A stretch of DNA of 5,278 bases. Origin: an uncultured Pirellula sp. GTDB taxonomy: Bacteria; Planctomycetota; Planctomycetia; Pirellulales; Pirellulaceae. Shown piece by piece: positions 1 through 5,278 of this stretch. The translations under genes were made by a program, and so were the position numbers. The notes under the pieces are model-generated. The model worked only from the letters and a program-made list of their open reading frames with translations, searched no databases and had not been told where the DNA came from. The stretch's first letter is position 1; every line of letters starts with the position of its first letter. The stretch covers positions 1 to 5,278 of the forward strand of contig CAILTZ010000686.1 in NCBI GenBank assembly GCA_903837255.1, read 5' to 3'.

Positions 1-3000
1 AGTCCATCTTTGCCATCTCTTGGGCTTGGTTTGCAAGTTGCTCCAGCCGTCGGATTTGGTCGCATGCATATTCGGATGCATTGCGAATGGACTCTGCGAT
101 CGCATCGAGCCATGCGACAGCTTCCTGAGGCCAATCCTCGCGTCGAGCCGTCTGGATGATCGTTTCGATCTCCGGCAATTGTGTCGCCTGAAGTTTCGCG
201 ATCGAATCCAAGCTCGACGCGTGATTGAGAGAGTCCTGAATCGATCGGACACGCTCGATAGCATCGGTAGGTGAACGATCAGAAACCAGTTGCATGGGTC
301 TCTCTACGATTGCCGGCTCATTGCATCGCAACCAGGGAGCCAGATGCAGCAATTCCGATTGATGGTCGACGCATGTTCTATGAAAGGCTTCTGTCCACCA
401 TGACGTTGCTGGGCTCGATTCTCCATTCAAACCACCAGACCAAGTGATCAGTCGTGTCAACAATTCATCGGACTGGCGAAGTCCGGTTGGTTCGTTTCGC
501 AACCGTGTTATCCACTCTCGCAGTTCGATCCGAACGGAATTCATCCCCTCTTCGATCGGCAACGAACTGCTGACCTCCTGGAGCACATCCAAGGTATCTC
601 GCAGCCCGCGCGCCCAACGCGGTGCGAGGATCGGGCCTTCTATCAATTCACGGCATCCACTCGATAGTACTAATAGACAACCTGCGAGATTGCCGCTGTC
701 GACGGTAGAAACATAACGTGGCAGCAATGGAGCGAGCGTTCGAGTGTGATACCAATTCAACCAGTGGCCGTTGTACCGCTCCATCTTTGCCATCGTCGTA
801 AGCGTCCTGGACGTTTTCTCGGCGAAAACAGCGGACGAACAATAACCGAAATCGTATGCTGCAAGATTCGATAGCAGCGACATGCCAATGTTGGTAGGGC
901 TGGTGCGGGAGGCTACCAAGGGATCTGTTTGCATATGGATATTATCGGGAGGCAACCAGTTTTCTTCTTCGTTGACAAACTCTTCGAAATACCTCCAGGT
1001 TCGCCTCGCCAATCGGCCCATAAAATCGATTTGGTCGGTAGTCCATCGAATCGTTTTGGAGGTCAGCGGCATGCTGATCCACCAAGCGATCGCAGGAGAT
1101 GCAATCCATAAACCAATCCATGGTAGAAAGGCAATCATGCGACTTTGGTGGACTGCCAGTGCCAGAATCCCAACGACGATCGCTAGGGCGGGTGCAATGA
1201 GCATGTGCCGATAGTTCGCGACCAAAGTGCGAGGGGTCTTGGTCTGCGAGTCGCCGGCTGTTTGCCACTCCAGTAAATTTCGCCGCGTAAAAAGCATTCG
1301 AACCGCTGTGCGGCAGATCGCATCGATGCTCACGGCAGCCTCGTACGGAACGAAGGCCAGGGTCAAAAGTCCGTGCAGCAATGGATTCCAAAGGGATCCC
1401 AACGAGCGTTGGAGATGCAATCGGATTGGCAAGTCGTTGGGCTTTGCATAGAGTTGAGCGACAAAGCTCAGGATGACCGATGTATAGACTGCAAGCAAGA
1501 TCAAGACCATTGCGCCTAGGCTTGAACGGCTTGATGTCATCCATGCTCCAATCAAAAGGGCGAGCATGGCAATCGGCACGAGGCTTCGGCGCATGTTGTC
1601 GAGCACCTTCCACGCCGATAGCCAAGAGATGGGATTCGGGACACGCCGCTGCGCGTGATCTAGTATCGAAGGTCGAAGCCAACCTGCGATCTGCCAATCC
1701 CCTCGTATCCAACGATGGCGACGTGCCATGTCGGTGGCATAATGCGATGGATACTCCTCGTAGAGCGTCACGTCGCTGATCAACGCCGAGCGTCCATAGG
1801 CACCCTCGATCAAATCATGACTGAGAATGGTATTCTCTGGAAAATCCAGGCACCATCGTTCAAACGAATCGACATCGTAGATCCCCTTGCCAATGAATGA
1901 ACCTTCGCCAAACAGGTCTTGATAGACATCGGAAACGACGCGCGTGTAAGGATCCACGCCGACGTCGACCGCATTCCATTTCGCGAATAGAGATCGTTGC
2001 GAGCCTGGCAAACTGACATCCACTCGAGGTTGCAGGATTGTGTATCCATTGCGGACGCGGCCACTGTTCGGGCAGATCATGGCTCGATTCAGAGGGTGTG
2101 CCAGAGTTCCCACCATCTGCCGGGCCGCATCGCGTGGCAGTTGCGTATCGGTATCCAGGGTGATGACGTAGCGGATCTTGGACAAGATGCTCGAGTTGCC
2201 AACCACGACCAAGAATCGATCCGTTGCGCCCCGGAGAGTGGCATTGAGATCTGCCAGCTTGCCCCGTTTTCTCTCGTGCCCCATCCAACAATTTTCGGAG
2301 GGATTCCAGCGTCGATCGCGATGGAACAGATAGAAGATATCGTCCCGCACATGAACGTACTTGGCATTCAATCGATGAATGCCCTCCTGCACCAGATCCA
2401 ATCGTTCGCGATCGCTCGGAGAATTCTGCAAAGGCGAATCGACCCAATCGGTCAACAATGCAAAATGAAGGCTTGGGTCATCGTTGTTCAGGAAACGCAA
2501 CTCGAGGCCAGAGAGCAACCCTTCGATCCCCGCAGGGCTCGATAGCATCGTCGGAACCACGACCATCGTTCGATGATCGGATGGGATTCCGGATCGATAG
2601 TCCATCCGAGCCAGAGATTGAGGCACGAAACATTGGATTGCAAGCCAATTCGCAATCACGACCCCGAGATGCGATGCGACCAAGAACGCAGGCAACCAAA
2701 GCAACCATCCAAACGGATTGTCAAACGCGGCCAGCCGATCGAAAAGAATGGCTCCAAAACATGTGATCGTCAAAATGACCGTCAGATGGATCGGCAGCGG
2801 ATAGCGACGACGGAGTCGATCGAGCAGAACACCAATGGTAGCGCGCATCCGTGCCGCACGCTCCAATTCGGGTCTCCCTCGGTCAATCAAAAAGTAACCG
2901 ACATGCGTTTGTCGTTCGTGGTCCGGGATGCCCTGGTTTGCAGCGGCTAAGCGAACAACGATCTGGCTAACTTCCAACTCGCTGGCATCACTCCGCCGAG

Positions 3001-4063
3001 CAATTCCCTCAATGGCATGGCGGTAGCGATTGCGGGTGGCAAAGTCCATATGGCTATAAATGCCAGCAGGGTCGCAGGCCAGGGCCTTTTCAACCACGCT
3101 TTGATCGCCGACAAAGGCGCGCCAGTCGAAGGCATTCAGGAAGCGAAGACTTGAAAAACTATTGCCGACACTCAATTGATCGGCGGCTTGAAGCTGTCCG
3201 TCGGCGCGAACGAGTTGCTCGGACGACAATCCTTGGTCGTTCAATCGATTTTCGAGCCAGTTGCTCGCCAGGGAGTAAGACGGGCTCTGGGTTTGAAGAT
3301 GCCGCGTCAACTCCGAAACAAAGGGCCCCGTTAGATCGATGTCGGAGCGTGCCAATTCAGCCAGCACGATGACCAGATCCGTGGGTTGACGATCAACGAC
3401 TTCTACCATGCGATGGTTCCATTGGATGGCCAAGTCCCGTTCGCTGCGGGCTTTCCCAATCCGAACGCACACACGTCGCAAGTTCTCAATCAATGCCATC
3501 CGCAACATGAGAGGCAAAGCCCAGAGCTCACCGATTTTCAAAGGCCGGACCGATTGATAGGCTGTTAGAAAGCCATCCAAACTATTTGCATCGATACGGC
3601 CATCGACGTGAGCGATGAGTTCTAAGGCGATCCCATAAACCCTCGGTCGATGGAGGTTATTGCCATTCTTTATTCGAGGCAATTCGCGGCAGAACGAAGG
3701 GGGCAACAATCGCTCGATGGCATGGATCTGCTCCTCGACAAGATAGAAATTATCCAGCAACCATTCTGCAGCAGGCTCGATCGAAGCACCCTTGGCGGTC
3801 GCCGATACGATCAAGTCATAGGTTTCGGTGATCAGCCGCTTGTTCTCTGCCAGCCGCTCTAAAAGATCGTCGGGTCCCCGCTTAGCAACGACCTCGTGCA
3901 ATGCAGCAATTGTTTTGGCGTGCCGCTCAAGCTGTTCGACACTGTAAAGCTCCGCGCGGAGCGGTGGCTCCACGAATGCAGGTGCTGCACCGAAATTTAG
4001 GCGCGCTATTTGACGAAGCGCGCTGGACCAAGCTCGAGTTAAAAAATCCCAAAACTCATGCAC
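1..4063 (-). CDS. ndvB: Cyclic beta-1,2-glucan synthase, N-terminal part (GT84 plus start of middle domain; runs off left edge)
   Basis: Inner-membrane enzyme that uses UDP-glucose to build beta-1,2-glucan chains, primed on the protein itself in studied homologues, and then cyclises them. Seen: 1354 stop-free codons from GTG at 4063. Residues 32-45 (EPPLRAELYSVEQL) and 97-112 (PAAEWLLDNFYLVEEQ) are the conserved N-terminal region. Hydrophobic segments lie near 425-441 and 454-476. The glucosyltransferase core spans about 495-800: VVVP 501-504, ERKRGKL 597-603, DTD at 637-639 followed by QLPRD 641-645, SHD 748-750, and RRHRW 781-785 as the (Q/R)xxRW motif. More hydrophobic segments lie near 828-842, 849-868, 955-971 and 976-994, with a weaker one at 895-907. 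The middle region, assigned to transglycosylase family GH189 in recent work, begins near 1015 with NWLPPDN 1035-1041, SPTNIG 1055-1060 and RYVSTVDSGNLAG 1116-1128. Family members are about 2800-2900 residues, so about half is missing, including the GH94 domain. All the GT motifs are present, so the visible part looks intact. Confidence 0.95.
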   Translation of the reverse strand, partial: MHEFWDFLTRAWSSALRQIARLNFGAAPAFVEPPLRAELYSVEQLERHAKTIAALHEVVAKRGPDDLLERLAENKRLITETYDLIVSATAKGASIEPAAEWLLDNFYLVEEQIHAIERLLPPSFCRELPRIKNGNNLHRPRVYGIALELIAHVDGRIDANSLDGFLTAYQSVRPLKIGELWALPLMLRMALIENLRRVCVRIGKARSERDLAIQWNHRMVEVVDRQPTDLVIVLAELARSDIDLTGPFVSELTRHLQTQSPSYSLASNWLENRLNDQGLSSEQLVRADGQLQAADQLSVGNSFSSLRFLNAFDWRAFVGDQSVVEKALACDPAGIYSHMDFATRNRYRHAIEGIARRSDASELEVSQIVVRLAAANQGIPDHERQTHVGYFLIDRGRPELERAARMRATIGVLLDRLRRRYPLPIHLTVILTITCFGAILFDRLAAFDNPFGWLLWLPAFLVASHLGVVIANWLAIQCFVPQSLARMDYRSGIPSDHRTMVVVPTMLSSPAGIEGLLSGLELRFLNNDDPSLHFALLTDWVDSPLQNSPSDRERLDLVQEGIHRLNAKYVHVRDDIFYLFHRDRRWNPSENCWMGHERKRGKLADLNATLRGATDRFLVVVGNSSILSKIRYVITLDTDTQLPRDAARQMVGTLAHPLNRAMICPNSGRVRNGYTILQPRVDVSLPGSQRSLFAKWNAVDVGVDPYTRVVSDVYQDLFGEGSFIGKGIYDVDSFERWCLDFPENTILSHDLIEGAYGRSALISDVTLYEEYPSHYATDMARRHRWIRGDWQIAGWLRPSILDHAQRRVPNPISWLSAWKVLDNMRRSLVPIAMLALLIGAWMTSSRSSLGAMVLILLAVYTSVILSFVAQLYAKPNDLPIRLHLQRSLGSLWNPLLHGLLTLAFVPYEAAVSIDAICRTAVRMLFTRRNLLEWQTAGDSQTKTPRTLVANYRHMLIAPALAIVVGILALAVHQSRMIAFLPWIGLWIASPAIAWWISMPLTSKTIRWTTDQIDFMGRLARRTWRYFEEFVNEEENWLPPDNIHMQTDPLVASRTSPTNIGMSLLSNLAAYDFGYCSSAVFAEKTSRTLTTMAKMERYNGHWLNWYHTRTLAPLLPRYVSTVDSGNLAGCLLVLSSGCRELIEGPILAPRWARGLRDTLDVLQEVSSSLPIEEGMNSVRIELREWITRLRNEPTGLRQSDELLTRLITWSGGLNGESSPATSWWTEAFHRTCVDHQSELLHLAPWLRCNEPAIVERPMQLVSDRSPTDAIERVRSIQDSLNHASSLDSIAKLQATQLPEIETIIQTARREDWPQEAVAWLDAIAESIRNASEYACDQIRRLEQLANQAQEMAKMD

Positions 4064-4113
4064 AGGTCCTCCTCAATGCTCAGAGAGCCACATACCTCCA
4101 TCGGGACGTTCAT
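4039..4113 (-). CDS. Possible 24-residue leader ORF overlapping the glucan synthase start
   Basis: On the minus strand an ATG at 4113-4111 opens 24 codons ending in TAA at 4041-4039. The frame differs from the synthase and overlaps its first eight codons. The peptide begins MNVPMEVCGS and ends CMSFGIF. A purine-rich AAGGAAGG at 4123-4130 lies 9 bases upstream of the ATG, a good ribosome-binding distance. The synthase AGGAGG lies inside this ORF, so ribosomes translating the leader would cross the synthase start, an arrangement that could couple the two. The codons do not resemble any leader I know. Against it: a TATAAC -10-like hexamer at 4117-4122, if used, would start the transcript near or after this ATG and exclude the leader. 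It may be chance. Confidence 0.25.
   Translation of the reverse strand: MNVPMEVCGSLSIEEDLCMSFGIF
4068..4073 (-). promoter_or_regulatory. Shine-Dalgarno AGGAGG of the glucan synthase
   Basis: On the minus strand a full AGGAGG lies 4 bases before the GTG at 4063-4061. An in-frame TGA lies only five codons upstream of that GTG, and no other usable start falls between them. The homology-like region begins near residue 32, which leaves little room for a later start. The GTG is therefore the best start despite the slightly short spacing. Confidence 0.75.
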
Positions 4114-4227
4114 TACGTTATACCTTCCTTTGGGGTTCCTGGTTAGCTGTAATCCTAAACTAACTCTTCAGGGTAGCGTGAATAAGCTCATTCGGAAAAA
4201 GCAGCAAATCCTCCAATCATGGCTAGT

Positions 4228-4269
4228 CCGCAGAATTTGCGGGTAAGAATCCGCTCGTGTGGGTCACGA
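4228..4269. repeat. Two adjacent short hairpins / dyad symmetries
   Basis: CCGCA-gaatt-TGCGG at 4228-4242 and TCGTG-tgggt-CACGA at 4255-4269 are each perfect 5-base stems with 5-base loops, separated by 12 bases. A further CCGC at 4251-4254 could pair with the GCGG at 4239-4242 instead, giving a mutually exclusive alternative. No U-run follows on either strand, so they do not look like intrinsic terminators. They lie 165-206 bases upstream of the synthase start and could be operator half-sites or leader structure. Such short stems also occur by chance. Confidence 0.3.
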
Positions 4270-4274
4270 ACCTA

Positions 4275-4304
4275 ATGGAATCCCTCAGGAAAACGCGGTT
4301 CCAT
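4275..4304. repeat. Inverted repeat ATGGAA / TTCCAT
   Basis: A perfect 6-base inverted repeat with an 18-base loop, six bases after the pair of hairpins at 4228-4269. There is no U-tract on either side. It is weak alone and is listed because it continues a cluster of dyads in the same intergenic region. Confidence 0.2.
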
Positions 4305-4328
4305 CAAGTTAATCCACGAGGCATTCCC

Positions 4329-4424
4329 ATGGTCAGTTCTGCGCTGCTTAGACGGCAATTCCAAGAAGGTCCTTTTTGGTCGTTAGTCAAGTTGGCCAAA
4401 GGCAAGCAGCATCGAATCGCTTAG
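4329..4424 (+). CDS. Possible 31-residue small protein, ending at an amber codon
   Basis: An ATG at 4329 follows GAGG at 4318-4321 with a 7-base spacer, a reasonable ribosome binding site. The ORF encodes 31 residues, starting MVSSALLRRQ and ending in a basic GKQHRIA before TAG at 4422-4424. The same frame is open upstream back to 4227 and continues after the TAG to TGA at 4596-4598. It may therefore be a free small ORF, the first part of a gene broken by a nonsense mutation, or chance. I recognise no family. The 19-base dyad at 4361-4379 lies inside it. Confidence 0.2.
   Translation: MVSSALLRRQFQEGPFWSLVKLAKGKQHRIA
4361..4379. repeat. 19-base near-perfect palindrome, operator-like
   Basis: CCAAGAAGGTCCTTTTTGG is symmetric about the T at 4370, with a single mismatch at the fifth base that would be a G-U pair in RNA. 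A perfect 8-base palindrome, TTGGCCAA, follows at 4392-4399. Together they make a cluster of CCAA/TTGG half-sites over about 40 bases. The symmetry suits a dimeric DNA-binding regulator. No U-tract follows on either strand, which argues against a terminator. It lies nearly midway between the two divergent starts, about 300 bases from each. Confidence 0.35.
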
Positions 4425-4487
4425 CGGCATCGCAAAAGAGCTGTGATTTCCCGATTGCGAGATTCCGTGGTATCCGTCTTGAACAAC

Positions 4488-4598
4488 ATGGATGAAGCGT
4501 TACAAGCGCGCTGGTTGACCATCGGTGCTTACGGAGTTCCCAGATTGGCATGCCGTTTTGTTATTTATATTGGACTGGTTATTCTTCTAGGCTTTTGA
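4488..4598 (+). CDS. Possible 36-residue small membrane protein
   Basis: ATG at 4488 to TGA at 4596-4598. The first 20 residues are polar to mixed (MDEALQARW...), and the C-terminal segment from about residue 21 (CRFVIYIGLVILLGF) is strongly hydrophobic, long enough for one short membrane span. The frame is open back to the amber codon at 4422, with alternative GTG starts at 4443 and 4467. None of these starts has a convincing ribosome binding site, which is the main argument against it. It ends 77 bases before the 170-residue gene, on the same strand. The proposed promoter at 4558-4585 lies within its 3' part, so either the promoter or this ORF may be spurious. No family recognised. Confidence 0.25.
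   Translation: MDEALQARWLTIGAYGVPRLACRFVIYIGLVILLGF
4558..4585 (+). promoter_or_regulatory. Weak sigma70-like promoter candidate for the 170-residue gene
   Basis: TTGTTA at 4558-4563 and TATTCT at 4580-4585 are separated by 16 bases, and each matches the -35/-10 consensus at 4 of 6 positions. The stretch is the most AT-rich part of the intergenic region, and it lies about 90 bases before the ATG at 4676. The match is too weak to be more than a candidate, especially as planctomycete promoters often depart from the E. coli consensus. Confidence 0.22.
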
Positions 4599-4661
4599 GT
4601 CCTTGGGGAAACTGGGGTTGGTAAACTCAAACCATCTCCGACTTTCCAGGCGATCTACGAG

Positions 4662-4666
4662 AAGGA
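4662..4666 (+). promoter_or_regulatory. Ribosome binding site AAGGA of the 170-residue gene
   Basis: AAGGA (within GAAGGAAA) lies 9 bases before the ATG at 4676. Two further in-frame ATGs at 4685 and 4688 would have spacings of 18 and 21 bases, so the site favours the first ATG. Confidence 0.55.
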
Positions 4667-4675
4667 AACCCGTCC

Positions 4676-5188
4676 ATGAGCGCGATGATGAGCATCTACC
4701 AAGGCGATGGAACCCGAGACGATGCATCGTCGGATTTCATCGGGGTTGACGAGGACCGAAGCGATAGGCTCCGAGTGGCCTTTGGGATCCCCTGCGATAC
4801 CGTAGCCAGTTTCGAATGCTCATTGAGTGGAGCTCGAGAGCTTGCCCAATGGCTTTTTGACCGGGGAATCCAAGAGTGGGCCGAATTCCCGTCGGCATCG
4901 ACCTTGAGGATTCCCGATGAGCGGTTTCCCAATGGGCGGCCAATGATCGACATCGCAACTGAGATTCTTCAGTCCCTACAGGCTCGAAACGGTAAGTGTA
5001 TCGGAATGGAGGAAGTCACTGTGATCCATCCGTTACCCTGGGAATTTCGTACCAATGCCGCTGGGTACTCGGTCGTTGTTGATGCTACGGGAACGGAAGT
5101 TTTGCTCGCCTTTGGGGGCGATCCGCAAACGAGTCGGGCGGTGGCGGAGTTTGTGGTTCGCTCGTTGTTATGTTACTCCCGCCCGTAA
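4676..5188 (+). CDS. Hypothetical protein, 170 residues
   Basis: I do not recognise a named family. Seen: a soluble protein with no signal peptide or membrane segment. An acidic, probably disordered N-terminus covers residues 11-31. A likely mixed alpha/beta body covers 32-125, with the helix-like stretch LSGARELAQWLFDRG at 50-64 and another at 90-103. A C-terminal module covers 130-165: GYSVVVDATGTEVLLAFGG, a beta-hairpin around an A-T-G turn, followed by a helix (SRAVAEFVVRSLL). This hairpin-helix layout resembles the short modules (tyrosine-x-valine ... D-A-x-G ... F-G-x-D ... helix) often seen in small phage-like and uncharacterised proteins; that is resemblance by eye only. Four cysteines (40, 48, 108, 166) show no metal-site spacing. 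Start supported by AAGGA at 4662-4666. It is transcribed away from the glucan synthase, so shared function cannot be assumed. No terminator is visible after the TAA. Confidence 0.75.
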   Translation: MSAMMSIYQGDGTRDDASSDFIGVDEDRSDRLRVAFGIPCDTVASFECSLSGARELAQWLFDRGIQEWAEFPSASTLRIPDERFPNGRPMIDIATEILQSLQARNGKCIGMEEVTVIHPLPWEFRTNAAGYSVVVDATGTEVLLAFGGDPQTSRAVAEFVVRSLLCYSRP

Positions 5189-5277
5189 TTTTCCGTCTGC
5201 GTCAGAAGAGTTCGAAAATTCGATTCAAATTGGTAGACGTGCTCACCGTAGACTTCGATAATGGACGCTGATGAACG
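5173..5277 (-). CDS. Possible C-terminal end of a convergent gene (runs off right edge)
   Basis: On the minus strand a frame is open from the right edge for 34 codons to TAA at 5175-5173. It includes a protein-like stretch SIIEVYGEHVYQFESNF. If real, it converges on the 170-residue gene and their ends overlap by 16 bases. A second minus frame is also open from the edge (ending at a TGA near 5200), and the plus strand has an ATG at 5261 without a ribosome binding site. With under 110 bases visible the choice among them is weak. No family can be named. Confidence 0.3.
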   Translation of the reverse strand, partial: RSSASIIEVYGEHVYQFESNFRTLLTQTENYGRE

Positions 5278-5278
5278 C

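Larger units (their letters stand above)
4064..4675. other. Divergent intergenic region, 612 bases
   Basis: This stretch separates two divergent genes and must hold both promoters. I see no tRNA, transposase remnant, CRISPR repeat or riboswitch that I recognise. Listed separately are short dyad symmetries, a plausible plus-strand promoter, and a plus-strand frame that stays open from 4227 to 4598 except for one TAG at 4422-4424. For the minus-strand gene the only promoter-like element I see is TATAAC (complement of 4117-4122), without a convincing -35 hexamer. The length is large for two simple promoters, so a small gene or small RNA is possible, but nothing here proves one. Confidence 0.6.

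Noticed and set aside
4..794. A 14-base direct repeat, CCATCTTTGCCATC, at 4-17 and 781-794
   Set aside because: Both copies lie in the synthase frame and encode Met-Ala-Lys-Met. There are no other copies and no flanking structure, so a coincidence of codon choice is enough to explain it.
942..1712. A 256-codon minus-strand ORF within the synthase gene
   Set aside because: It is out of frame with the synthase, whose frame here carries conserved family motifs (RRHRW, membrane segments, NWLPPDN). The 256-codon product has an arginine/serine/cysteine-rich composition typical of a shadow frame.
1860..2545. Long ORFs on both strands opposite the glucosyltransferase core (182 and 195 codons)
   Set aside because: Both are shadows of the synthase frame, which contains the DTD, QLPRD and SFIGKG motifs over the same bases.
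4058..4246. A 62-codon plus-strand ORF across the synthase start and upstream region
   Set aside because: It begins inside the synthase coding region antisense to it, has no ribosome binding site, and its product looks unstructured and unlike any family.
4604..4622. G-rich runs (GGGG, GGGG, GG) that might suggest a G-quadruplex
   Set aside because: Only two runs of four G and one of two are present, too few for a standard quadruplex.
5261..5278. ATG at 5261 as the start of another plus-strand gene
   Set aside because: Only six codons are visible and there is no ribosome binding site upstream.

Overview
The window suggests a free-living Gram-negative-type bacterium with mid-range GC. A planctomycete of the Pirellula/Rhodopirellula kind is my best guess, from the codon style and the look of the proteins. 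That guess is inference: there is no rRNA or marker gene here to confirm it.

Layout: positions 1-4063 are almost one unbroken minus-strand reading frame with no stop in 1354 codons. I translated it by hand codon by codon. It is the N-terminal half of a very large cyclic beta-1,2-glucan synthase (NdvB/ChvB/Cgs family): a conserved N-terminal region, membrane segments, the GT84 glucosyltransferase core with its DxD motif, more membrane segments, and the start of the middle transglycosylase region. The gene runs off the left edge, so the rest of the middle region and the C-terminal GH94 phosphorylase-like domain lie outside the window. It starts at a GTG behind a strong AGGAGG ribosome binding site. 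A possible 24-residue leader ORF overlaps that start.

Positions 4064-4675 form a long divergent intergenic region of 612 bases. It holds several small dyad symmetries, a plausible plus-strand promoter, and a plus-strand frame interrupted by one amber codon that could encode one or two very small proteins, the second with a hydrophobic C-terminus. None of these is certain.

Positions 4676-5188 (plus strand) encode a 170-residue protein of unknown function with a good ribosome binding site. The last 90 bases are too short to call; they may hold the C-terminal end of a convergent minus-strand gene.

The only recognised pathway is synthesis of cyclic beta-1,2-glucan, a periplasmic osmoregulatory and host-interaction glucan in Proteobacteria. 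The 170-residue protein is divergently oriented, and nothing in the sequence ties it to glucan synthesis. I see no CRISPR array, tRNA, rRNA, insertion sequence or defence system. The parts least explained are the intergenic region and the orphan gene.
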